From assembly GCA_937967955.1 (NCBI GenBank), contig CALBUB010000071.1, forward strand, positions 1-45,011: a stretch of DNA of 45,011 nucleotides. The letters are read 5' to 3'. Of this stretch, positions 27,566-34,748 are shown in pieces (positions within the stretch are counted from its first letter, which is position 1; each line of letters begins with the position of its first letter). This DNA is from an uncultured Bacillota bacterium (lineage in GTDB: Bacteria > Bacillota > Clostridia > Tissierellales > Tepidimicrobiaceae). Made by a program: the position numbers and the translations under genes. The notes under the pieces were generated by a model, which was not told the origin of the DNA, did not search any database, and saw nothing but the letters and a program-made list of their open reading frames with translations.

Positions 27566-28927
27566 TTAACTATCCAATGGCAGCTCTATAGTAACCCTAG
27601 TCCCCTTACCATAAACACTATCTACATCTATAGTTCCATTATGGGCTTCTACTATGGCTTTTGTAATAGATAGTCCTAAGCCTGTACCCCTACTTCCTTC
27701 CTTTGTGGTATAGAATCTATCAAATATAAAGGGTAATTCATCCTTTTTAATACCTATGCCATTATCTATTACTTGGATAATGGCTTTATTATTTTCTTTT
27801 CTTAAGGTGACTTTTACTTTACCATCTCTTTTTAGAAATTTTAAGGAGTTGGATAATAGGTTATGGATTATTTGCCTTAGTTTATACCTATCCATATGGA
27901 TGTAGATGTTGTTTTCAATATCCATTTCTATGGAGAAACCCTTTTTTTCATAGAGGGGAATAAAGCTGGTAACAATTGTGAAAATTTCCTCAGATATATT
28001 GAAAGTAGTCTTATTTATAACCATATCCATTTCCCTAGCCCTAAAGGAGTTTTTGAGCTCATCTACTAAATTAGATAGCCTATCTATTTCAGCCATTAGT
28101 ATGCTTAAATGTTCTTCATTAGGTTCCCATATACCATCTAAAATTGCCTCTAAATGGGATTTCAAAGTTGTTAAAGGGGTTCTCAATTCATGGGAAATAT
28201 CTTGGGCATATTTTCTTCTCATATCTTCTTGTTTGGCTAATGTCTCACCTAGATAATTGATAGATTCTGATAAATCTTTTATCTCTTTAGTATTAGTCTT
28301 TATTCTAGATTTTTTATTTAAATTTCCCTTTCTAATTTCTATAGCCGTATTCCTTATGTCTAATAAGGGGCTAGTAATAGATTTAGATAGCAGTATACTA
28401 ATTCCTAAGCCAATAGAAAGGGCCAATAGGGCAGAAATAAAAATAGATTTAGTAAGGGTTTCTTTAAAGACTAAGGCTCCTTCAGTTAAGTAGGAATTAT
28501 CTATATAGCCAATTATTAATTTTCCTACCTGTTCATCTCCTGCCATTAAAGGAAATTCTCTTTCTACATAATTGCCTATAGGCATACCATGTCTTCTCAT
28601 CATCTTCCCGTGCATGCCTCTCATATGCATCATCCTACCTGCATTGGAGGAAGTATATAATACATTGTTATTTAAGTCCCTAACTTCTATATATACATTT
28701 TCCAGATTAGCATAGGAGTTGATTTCCCTTTCATATAACACATAGCCATTTTCATTATATAAGCTGTTTAAATCCTTGCTAATCCTCTCCAATTTTTTCT
28801 GCTGTTCTTCTACAAGGTAAGTGTCGAACCTTTTATTAATCATAGAATTAGATATAAAACTAATTAAAAATATAGAAACAAAAATAGAAAATAGAAAGGA
28901 TAATATTAATTTATTTGAAAGTTTCAT
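27566..28927 (-). CDS. Sensor histidine kinase with Met/His-rich extracellular loop
   Basis: Membrane two-component sensor, 453 residues. Transmembrane helices at about residues 7-29 and 160-181 bracket an extracellular domain of about 130 residues. Residues 99-115 contain seven Met and three His (MMHMRGMHGKMMRRHGM), a composition associated with Cu(I)/Ag(I) binding. A HAMP domain follows (about 182-235), then the HisKA motif QDISHELRTPLTT with His246, and an ATPase domain with NLLSNSLKF, DNGIGI and GTGLGLSI. The partner response regulator is on the same strand upstream (29434-30135), separated by an opposite-strand secreted protein gene. Metal sensing is inference from composition. Confidence 0.93.
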   Translation of the reverse strand: MKLSNKLILSFLFSIFVSIFLISFISNSMINKRFDTYLVEEQQKKLERISKDLNSLYNENGYVLYEREINSYANLENVYIEVRDLNNNVLYTSSNAGRMMHMRGMHGKMMRRHGMPIGNYVEREFPLMAGDEQVGKLIIGYIDNSYLTEGALVFKETLTKSIFISALLALSIGLGISILLSKSITSPLLDIRNTAIEIRKGNLNKKSRIKTNTKEIKDLSESINYLGETLAKQEDMRRKYAQDISHELRTPLTTLKSHLEAILDGIWEPNEEHLSILMAEIDRLSNLVDELKNSFRAREMDMVINKTTFNISEEIFTIVTSFIPLYEKKGFSIEMDIENNIYIHMDRYKLRQIIHNLLSNSLKFLKRDGKVKVTLRKENNKAIIQVIDNGIGIKKDELPFIFDRFYTTKEGSRGTGLGLSITKAIVEAHNGTIDVDSVYGKGTRVTIELPLDS

Positions 28928-29000
28928 TTCTAAACCTCCAGTAATTCTTTGTTATATATTATAGCAGTTAATATTGAATAAATTATGAAATAAAATTTTA

Positions 29001-29036
29001 CTTCTTCATAATTCATTCACATTTTATATCTATAAT
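29001..29036 (+). promoter_or_regulatory. Probable activator-dependent promoter of the small secreted protein
   Basis: TATAAT at 29031-29036 with no -35 hexamer at 17 bases. The expected -35 area holds short repeats (TTCATAA TTCATTC) of the sort bound by OmpR/PhoB-type regulators. The arrangement is seen; the assignment to the neighbouring regulator is inferred. Confidence 0.35.
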
Positions 29037-29063
29037 AAATTCAAAAGGAAAGGGGAGGAGCTT

Positions 29064-29411
29064 ATGAAAAGGAAAGTATTTATACTGGCCATAATATTGA
29101 TCCTTGGACTTGGCTCTTTAATAAGCTATGGGGTAAGTATTAAAGAGCCAAATATAACTTTAGATGAAGGGGAATATCCAGCAAAGTATAGGGAAAGTTG
29201 GTTAAAGGAAAGGTTTAACTTTAGGAGAGAAAGAATAAAGGAAGCTTTAGAAAGGAATTTAATCTCAGAGGAAGAAGCAAAAGCTTGGGAAGACCATTTA
29301 GATTATATGGAAGAATTCCATGAGGAAAGAGGCTACATGCCCTTTGGTTGTGGTGGCTTTGGCAGAGGTAGAGGTTTTATGAGAGGATATGGTTATAGAA
29401 GAGGCAGGTAA
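29064..29411 (+). CDS. Small secreted protein nested between kinase and regulator genes
   Basis: 115-residue protein with an N-terminal signal peptide (VFILAIILILGLGSLISYG, residues 5-23). A charged helical segment follows (residues 42-90: WLKERFNFRRERIKEAL, ISEEEAKAWEDHLDYMEEF). The tail is Gly/Arg/Tyr-rich with one Cys (FGCGGFGRGRG, RGYGYRRGR). The helical part is reminiscent of DUF2680 or CpxP/Spy-type extracytoplasmic proteins, often controlled by a neighbouring two-component system; the match is loose. The start ATG has GGGGAGG. It is divergent from the kinase and convergent with the regulator. TATAAT at 29031-29036 lacks a -35, and repeats TTCATAATTCATTCACA lie there instead, suggesting activation by the regulator. 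Confidence 0.75.
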   Translation: MKRKVFILAIILILGLGSLISYGVSIKEPNITLDEGEYPAKYRESWLKERFNFRRERIKEALERNLISEEEAKAWEDHLDYMEEFHEERGYMPFGCGGFGRGRGFMRGYGYRRGR

Positions 29412-29412
29412 G

Positions 29413-29446
29413 AAAATAGCTAAGGAAAAATCCTTAGCTATTTTTT
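29413..29446. terminator. Bidirectional terminator between secreted protein and response regulator
   Basis: Fourteen-base perfect stem AAAATAGCTAAGGA (29413-29426) / TCCTTAGCTATTTT (29431-29444), loop AAAA. The regulator's stop codon (29434-29436, minus strand) lies inside the right arm, so this hairpin would also separate regulator from kinase transcription. Confidence 0.88.
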
Positions 29447-30135
29447 ATTTGGAATTTATAGCCTACTCCATAGACTGTGTGTATATACTGAGGAGATTTG
29501 GGGTTGGTTTCGATCTTTTGCCTAATATTTTTTATATAGGCATCTATGGTCCTATCATAACCTTGGTATTCATGGCCAAAAGCTGAAAGGATTAGCTGTT
29601 CCCTTGAAAGGACCCTATTTTGATTGGAGATTAGGGCTAATAATACCTTAAACTCATTAGTTGTGAGACTGACATTTTTATTATTCTTCTTAACAAGCAT
29701 TTTGTCTACATCTATTTCTAAATCCCCATTGTTGAAGCTTAGTTTTTCTGCCCCCGGCCTTGAATGAGGGTAAGCCCTTCTAAGCAAGGCCTTTACCCTG
29801 CTTACCAATTCTCTAGGGCTGAAGGGTTTTACTACATAGTCATCTGCTCCTATAGAAAAGCCCTCTATCCTATCCTCCTCCTGAACTTTAGCTGTTAGCA
29901 TTATAATAGGAACATTGGAGCTGGCCCTTATTTTTTTGCAGACCCCTTCTCCAGAAAGCTTTGGTAACATTAAATCTAATATGATTAAATGTATATCTTC
30001 CCTTCCGAATATTTCTAAGGCTCTATTACCATCAGTGGCGATAAATACATTGAAACCTTCCTTTTCCAAATAGGCCCTTATTACATGGGCAATATTTTTC
30101 TCATCTTCTACTACAAGTATATTATTGTATTCCAT
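29434..30135 (-). CDS. OmpR-family response regulator
   Basis: 233 residues. The receiver domain (1-120) carries the acidic pair (VVEDEKN), phospho-acceptor Asp54 (LIILDLMLPKLSG), the conserved Thr (IIMLTAK) and Lys (YVVKPFSP). A C-terminal winged helix-turn-helix (about 135-230: VSLTTNEFKVLLALI, VLSREQLIL, GYDRTIDAYIKNIRQKIE, YIHTVYGVGYKF) places it with OmpR/PhoB. It lies upstream of the sensor kinase on the same strand, with the small secreted protein gene between them on the other strand. A perfect hairpin at its stop codon implies the kinase has its own promoter. Confidence 0.95.
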   Translation of the reverse strand: MEYNNILVVEDEKNIAHVIRAYLEKEGFNVFIATDGNRALEIFGREDIHLIILDLMLPKLSGEGVCKKIRASSNVPIIMLTAKVQEEDRIEGFSIGADDYVVKPFSPRELVSRVKALLRRAYPHSRPGAEKLSFNNGDLEIDVDKMLVKKNNKNVSLTTNEFKVLLALISNQNRVLSREQLILSAFGHEYQGYDRTIDAYIKNIRQKIETNPKSPQYIHTVYGVGYKFQIKNS

Positions 30136-30394
30136 AGAATCACCTCATTACCATATTACCCTAAAATTATTAAAAATAAGAACAAGCATTATAAAAGCCT
30201 ATTAGAGGACTTTTGTTTTATGATGGAATTTTTTAACATTAAAAACAAACAAAAAAATTTATAAATATTGAAATGATAAGGTTTTCCCAGCTTGACTTTG
30301 ATTTTAATAAGTAATATAATTTTGACTAATTTAACTTTAAATTATTTTGCGCAAAATAATAGACTAATGTACACACTATTCAAGGAGGGAGCAT

Positions 30395-31015
30395 ATGGAG
30401 GCATTACTATCACTTTCATTAGAAGAGATGAAAGCAGCTATAGAAGAAGCTCACAAAGCTGGCAAGAAAACAGCCTCCCATGCCCAAGGAACTCAAGGTA
30501 TAAAGAATGCAATCTTGGCTGGTATCGATTCAATAGAACATGGAATTTTCTTAGATGATGAAACTATTGAGTTGATGTTAGAACATGATGTATATCTTGT
30601 ACCTACATTAGTAGCACCATATTTTATTGTAGAATATGGTATTGAAGCAGGCATTCCTCAGTATGCTGTAGATAAATCAAAGGCGGTTATGGATGCCCAT
30701 GCTGAAAGCTTCACTAAAGCATATAAGGCAGGAGTTAAGATTGCTATGGGAACAGATGCAGGCACTCCCTTTAACTTCCATGATGGTGCACCTCATGAGT
30801 TAAAGCTTATGGTTCAAGCAGGTATGAGCCCTATGGACGCTTTAGTTTCTTCAACTAAGGCTGGTGCAGATTTATTGGGTATACTAGATGATTATGGTAC
30901 CTTAGAGGAAGGCAAATTTGCAGATTTCCTAGTATTAAATGAAAATCCTTTGGATAATTTAGATACATTACTTAATTTACACTCTGTTTATAAGTTAGGA
31001 AAAAAGGTAAAATAA
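30395..31015 (+). pseudogene. C-terminal half of a metal-dependent amidohydrolase
   Basis: 206 residues matching only the C-terminal half of a roughly 400-residue imidazolonepropionase/prolidase-like amidohydrolase. Metal-ligand histidines (TASHAQGTQGIKN and DSIEHGIF) and the catalytic Asp (AMGTDAGTP) are present, followed by the usual KAGADLLGI, YGTLEEGKFADFLVL and the C-terminal KLGKKVK. The N-terminal half with the HxH pair and carboxylated Lys is missing. Bases just upstream read GAYGGIT in another frame, which may be a scrap of the lost ATGG(V/I) region. The AAGGAGGGAGCATATG start is good, so a product could still be made, but it should not be catalytic. A terminator follows at 31036. 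Confidence 0.8.
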
Positions 31016-31035
31016 ATAATAATGGCAAACAATAG

Positions 31036-31066
31036 AGATGGTAGAGAAGTCTACCATCTTTTTATT
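31036..31066 (+). terminator. Terminator after amidohydrolase remnant
   Basis: Stem AGATGGTAGA (31036-31045) / TCTACCATCT (31050-31059), loop GAAG, followed by TTTTTATTT. Confidence 0.88.
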
Positions 31067-31124
31067 TAGTAAAAAAGGGTGGCTCATATTTAAAATTGGA
31101 TATAATAGATATTGGATAAACTAA

Positions 31125-31163
31125 ATGGCACTTTTGTGCTTTATTTTTTTGAAAGGAGTATAG
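31125..31163 (+). promoter_or_regulatory. Attenuator-like leader with possible 12-residue leader peptide
   Basis: Downstream of TATAAT (31101-31106), a hairpin GGCAC-TTTT-GTGCT (31127-31140) runs into TTTATTTTTTT, directly before the ribosome site of the rlmCD-type gene. The same bases contain a short ORF, ATG at 31125 to TAG at 31163, encoding MALLCFIFLKGV. It ends two bases before the methyltransferase ATG. Such a layout resembles ribosome-stalling or attenuation leaders before rRNA methyltransferase and antibiotic-response genes; this is inference. Confidence 0.4.
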
Positions 31164-31165
31164 AT

Positions 31166-32515
31166 ATGGAGTTTGAAATTGGAGAAAAGTTAGAACTAGA
31201 GATTGTAGATATAAATAGTGAAGGTATGGGGGTAGGTAAATATGATGGTTTTACATTCTTTGTAGAAGGAGCCACTATAGGGGATAGGGTGCTGTGTGAA
31301 ATTATAAAACTTAAGAAGAATTTTGGAATAGGTAAGGCAGTTGACATAATAAAAGAGTCCCCTTACAGGGTAGCTTCTAAATGTGAATATTTTGGTCAGT
31401 GTGGAGGTTGCGAGCTTCATAATTTAAGATATGATAAGCAGTTGGAGCTGAAGACCAATTTAGTAAAAAATAATCTAGAGAGGATTGGAAATGTAAAGAA
31501 TGTACTGGTCAAGGATACAATTGGGATGGACTACCCTTATAGATATAGAAATAAAGGAGAATTTAAAGTAGGGAAAAACTACCAAATAGGCTACTTTAAA
31601 AGGGGTACCCATCAAATATATCCAGTGGAAAAATCCATAATCCAAAAGGAAACGGTGGATGTAGTTATTAGACTTATAAAGGAATATATGGAAAAATACA
31701 GGGTAGAAGGCTATGATAGAAAGACTAAAAAGGGGCATATAAAGAATATAATGGTAAGAACTAATGGGGATAATCAGGTAATGGTTATTATAGTAACCAA
31801 AAGTGAAAAGCTTCCTTATAAGAAAGAATTAATAGAAATACTTACTAGTCAGGAAGAAGTTAAAGTTGTTAGTATATATCAAAATATAAAAAGGAAGGAT
31901 ACTTCTGTAGTATTAGGACCTAAAGAAATAAAATTGTATGGAGAAGATAAGCTTCTAGACTATATTGGGGAATATAAGTTTTTAATATCTCCAAAATCTT
32001 TCTTCCAGGTAAATCCTATTCAGACGAAAGTATTATATGATAAGGTGGTAGGATATCTAAATCTTACAGGCAATGAAACTGTGGCAGACCTATATTGTGG
32101 TATAGGTACCATATCCTTATACATATCTAAATATGCAAAGAAGGTATATGGAGTAGAAGTTATAAAGGATGCCATAGATGATGCCAATGAAAATAAAAAA
32201 TTAAATGGAGTAGACAATGTAGAATTCATACTTGGTAAAAGTGAAAATATACTGCCCCAGTTAAATGAAAAGAGTATAAAAATTGACGCCATAGTAGTTG
32301 ATCCTCCTAGGAAGGGATTAGATAGAACTCTGATAGATTCCATCCTAGAAGCTAAACCAGAAAAAATAGTTTATGTATCCTGCAATCCATCAACACTGGC
32401 AAGAGATTTAGGCTACCTAGTGGAGGAAGGCTATAGGGTAGTAGAAGTTCAGCCAGTGGACATGTTTCCTCATACGATGCATGTGGAGTGTGTGGTGGAG
32501 ATAGAAAAAAAGTAA
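31166..32515 (+). CDS. 23S rRNA (uracil-5-)-methyltransferase, RlmCD/RumA family
   Basis: SAM-dependent RNA methyltransferase, about 449 residues. It has an N-terminal TRAM domain (residues 1-60: EIGEKLELEIVDINSEGMGVGK). A [4Fe-4S] cysteine cluster follows (CEYFGQCGGCELHNLRYDKQ), then FFQVNPIQTKVLYDKV, the SAM site ADLYCGIGTISLYIS, VVDPPRKGLD and the catalytic Cys in VYVSCNPSTLARDL. I start at ATG 31166 behind GAAAGGAG; an in-frame TTG at 31112 would translate through the leader hairpin. In Firmicutes such proteins methylate U747 and/or U1939 of 23S rRNA. Which is modified here is not readable. A possible attenuator precedes it. Confidence 0.93.
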   Translation: MEFEIGEKLELEIVDINSEGMGVGKYDGFTFFVEGATIGDRVLCEIIKLKKNFGIGKAVDIIKESPYRVASKCEYFGQCGGCELHNLRYDKQLELKTNLVKNNLERIGNVKNVLVKDTIGMDYPYRYRNKGEFKVGKNYQIGYFKRGTHQIYPVEKSIIQKETVDVVIRLIKEYMEKYRVEGYDRKTKKGHIKNIMVRTNGDNQVMVIIVTKSEKLPYKKELIEILTSQEEVKVVSIYQNIKRKDTSVVLGPKEIKLYGEDKLLDYIGEYKFLISPKSFFQVNPIQTKVLYDKVVGYLNLTGNETVADLYCGIGTISLYISKYAKKVYGVEVIKDAIDDANENKKLNGVDNVEFILGKSENILPQLNEKSIKIDAIVVDPPRKGLDRTLIDSILEAKPEKIVYVSCNPSTLARDLGYLVEEGYRVVEVQPVDMFPHTMHVECVVEIEKK

Positions 32516-32561
32516 TTTCTGGAGGGGGAAAAATGGCTTCATAAGAGCTGGAAATATATTT

Positions 32562-33881
32562 TCATTTAGAGGACATTAGCCAATTAGATTTTTTATAATA
32601 TATAAGAAATATAACAGAACTAATAAACCAAGTTAAAGGATAAGCCCAATAAACAACCCTAATATCTGGTATTATTCTAACTGCTATGGTTATGTAGGCT
32701 ATCCTTATTAGGCACCAGCTTATTAACATAACAAACATGGGTATGTTAGTTTTTCCAGCTCCACGAAGTATTCCAGACAGACAGTGTGAAAGGGCTAGTA
32801 AAAAGTAAAATAGGCTTACGGTTCTTGCGTTCATAACTCCATACTTTATAACTGCTTGTTCAGAACTGAAAAATCCTATTAGTCTAGGTGCAAATATCCA
32901 TATTAATATACCTATAATCTCTGACAAGGAAACACCAGCTACAAGCCCAAAAAGAGCACCCTTCTTGGCACGCTCGTACTTCTTTGCTCCTAGATTCTGT
33001 CCAATAAAGGTTGTAAGGGCAATACTAAAGCTAGTAATAGGAATAAAAGCAAACCTTTCAAGTTTTGAGTAGCTTCCACTACCTGCCATGACAACAGAAC
33101 CAAAGCTGTTAATATTAGATTGAACTATTACATTAGCAAGAGAAATTACAGAGTTTTGGACTCCAGTTGGTATTCCCATTTTTACTAATCTTTTAAGCAT
33201 ATTAAAATCAATTTTTATTCTGTTTATATGTATCTTATAGCTAGTATCAATCCTTGTAAGCTTAATAAATGCTAAAACGGTACTAATAAATTGGGAAATT
33301 ATTGTAGCTACAGCTGCACCTGCTATACCAAAGTTATATACTGCAACAAATAATAAGTCTAATACTACATTTATAATTGAAGCTATAATTAGATAATAAA
33401 GTGGACGTTTGCTGTCACCAATTGCCTGAAATATACCCATACAGACATTGTACATTACAATTGCAATGCCCCCGGCAAAATATAAGCGCAAGTATGTTAC
33501 TGCATTTTCAAATACGTCAGCAGGTGTTTTCATTAACTTTAAAAACCAGGGAGTAAGACCTACCCCAACTATTGTTATTATGATTCCTGCTATTATGCCA
33601 AAGGCAACGGTAGTATGAATTGCAGTAGAAAGATTTTCCTCATCTTCTGCCCCAAAACATTGGGATATGATAACAGATGCACCTACAAATATTCCACTTA
33701 TAAAGCCTACAATTAAAAATATTAGGCTGCCAGTAGAACTAACTGCAGCAAGGGCTTCCTTGCCTAATACATTACCTACTACAAGAGAGTCTACCACATT
33801 GTAAAGCTGCTGAAATAAACTGCCTAAAAAGATTGGCAGTGCAAACAGTGTTATTTTTTTTGAAATTTTTCCTTCTGTCAA
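32562..33881 (-). CDS. MATE family efflux transporter
   Basis: Cytoplasmic-membrane multidrug/toxin extrusion antiporter of 439 residues with about twelve hydrophobic segments. Typical MATE features are ALPIFLGSLFQQLYNVVDSLVVGNVLG at the N-terminus (e.g. FQQLYNVVDSLVVG), KEALAAVSSTGSL, GASVIISQCFGAED, and in the second half MAGSGSYSKLERFAFIP and GQNLGAKKYERAKKG. The start is TTG at 33879-33881 (minus strand), where MTEGKISKKI matches the family N-terminus; the ribosome site is a G-run upstream. It is divergent from a MerR-type promoter and remnant at 34077, and may once have been controlled by that regulator. The substrate is unknown. Confidence 0.93.
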   Translation of the reverse strand: MTEGKISKKITLFALPIFLGSLFQQLYNVVDSLVVGNVLGKEALAAVSSTGSLIFLIVGFISGIFVGASVIISQCFGAEDEENLSTAIHTTVAFGIIAGIIITIVGVGLTPWFLKLMKTPADVFENAVTYLRLYFAGGIAIVMYNVCMGIFQAIGDSKRPLYYLIIASIINVVLDLLFVAVYNFGIAGAAVATIISQFISTVLAFIKLTRIDTSYKIHINRIKIDFNMLKRLVKMGIPTGVQNSVISLANVIVQSNINSFGSVVMAGSGSYSKLERFAFIPITSFSIALTTFIGQNLGAKKYERAKKGALFGLVAGVSLSEIIGILIWIFAPRLIGFFSSEQAVIKYGVMNARTVSLFYFLLALSHCLSGILRGAGKTNIPMFVMLISWCLIRIAYITIAVRIIPDIRVVYWAYPLTWFISSVIFLIYYKKSNWLMSSK

Positions 33882-34076
33882 AGCCTTGTCCCCCTTAATA
33901 GTTATTAATAGATTTTTATTTTCCTATTGATATATTATTATAGCTAAGAAATAGGCAAAGACTACATATAGATTTTAACATAAAAAATTTTCTAACAAAA
34001 TATAAGTTTTTAGTTATAAGCAGAAGTAGTCAAAATTTCTGCATATTTATGGAGTATAAATTTGTCTAAGTTTTTA

Positions 34077-34107
34077 TTGACATTGACGTAACGTTAAAGT
34101 GTATAGT
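34077..34107 (+). promoter_or_regulatory. MerR-type promoter/operator with long spacer
   Basis: TTGACA (34077-34082), a 19-base spacer, TATAGT (34102-34107). The spacer contains the dyad GACGTAACGTTAAAGTGTA typical of operators for MerR/TipA/Mta-like activators. It stands directly upstream of a broken merR-tipAS gene, and so is the surviving autoregulatory promoter of a lost regulator. Confidence 0.65.
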
Positions 34108-34129
34108 TAAATTATCAGAAGGTGGTAAC

Positions 34130-34375
34130 ATGGAATATACAGTAAAGGAACTAGCTGAAATGGCAGGTGTAAGCCCACGTACCCTTAGATATTATGATGA
34201 AATTGGAATACTTAAGCCTGCTAGAAAAAGAATTCTTTGAAACCCTTGAAGAAGCCTTTAAGGCTGGAGACCCTGCTGGAGAGTTAGCTCAAAAGGCAGC
34301 AAATTTGCATAAGAAGTGGTTAACTTTTTATTGGGATAATTATAATAAAGAAGCTCATGCTGGACTTGTTCAAAG
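34130..34375 (+). pseudogene. MerR-TipAS regulator remnant, internally deleted
   Basis: The ATG at 34130 (after AAGGTGG) opens a MerR helix-turn-helix, MEYTVKELAEMAG / VSPRTLRYYDEIGILKPA, and then hits a stop at 34238. In another frame the sequence continues with part of a TipAS ligand-binding domain (LEKEFFETLEEAFKAGD, then AANLHKKWLTFYWDNY, then NKEAHAGLVQ). The dimerisation helix and most of the effector domain between and after these pieces are missing: a full-length protein is about 250 residues. The right side ends abruptly at a junction with an opposite-strand cyclodeaminase fragment. Full-length relatives bind thiopeptide antibiotics or other drugs and control efflux genes; a MATE gene is divergent here. 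Confidence 0.85.
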
Positions 34376-34567
34376 GAAATATTACTTCTTCCATATACTT
34401 TTTTATTTCTTTTGCTTTATTTTTATTATTTAAACTGTGTCTTGCAACCATCTCCATAAGTGCTGCTGATGCTGCACAAAGGGCAGCAATACAGCCTCCT
34501 GCAGGAATACTGGCTTAGTAGCAATATCTTCTAGAAATTGGTTAATGGATTTATCGGCAATTTTCAA
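34376..34567 (-). pseudogene. fchA: Formiminotetrahydrofolate cyclodeaminase remnant
   Basis: On the minus strand from TTG 34567 (after AGGAGGAAAAG) the frame reads LKIADKSINQFLEDIATKPV, the N-terminus of cyclodeaminase/FtcD-C proteins. Two extra bases (34506-34507) then break the frame. The next frame continues PAGGCIAALCAASAALMEMV and ARHSLNNKNKAKEIKKYMEE, as the family does after its PxPGGGS motif. About 60 of 205 residues survive; the rest is lost at the junction with the MerR-TipAS fragment near 34375. The intact enzyme converts 5-formimino-THF to methenyl-THF in purine/histidine/glycine fermentation. The gap 34568-34748 holds only the DUF362 promoter. Confidence 0.8.
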
Positions 34568-34701
34568 GACTTTTCCTCCTTTTACAATAAATCAAAGTCT
34601 TTAGCATATTATCTCTCATTATAAGTTTTTAATGTATTCTGCTTAAGCCTAACCTTTTAGCTTTATCAACACTGCTTTATATTTTAGCCAATATAAACTA
34701 A

Positions 34702-34710
34702 TGGTATAAT
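34702..34710 (+). promoter_or_regulatory. Extended -10 promoter of the DUF362 gene
   Basis: TGGTATAAT contains TG one base before TATAAT (34705-34710), an extended -10 element that does not need a good -35. It is about 40 bases upstream of the DUF362 start. Confidence 0.5.
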
Positions 34711-34748
34711 ATATAGAAGACATTCCCATTGAAGTAGAGGTGAAAAGG

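Noticed and set aside
30292..30558. 88-codon frame overlapping the amidohydrolase remnant
   Set aside because: Its second half is an out-of-frame read of the conserved amidohydrolase segment and it lacks a ribosome site.
31112..31165. 18-residue N-terminal extension of the rlmCD-type protein from TTG
   Set aside because: It would translate through the leader hairpin and has no ribosome site; ATG 31166 has GAAAGGAG and matches the TRAM-domain start.
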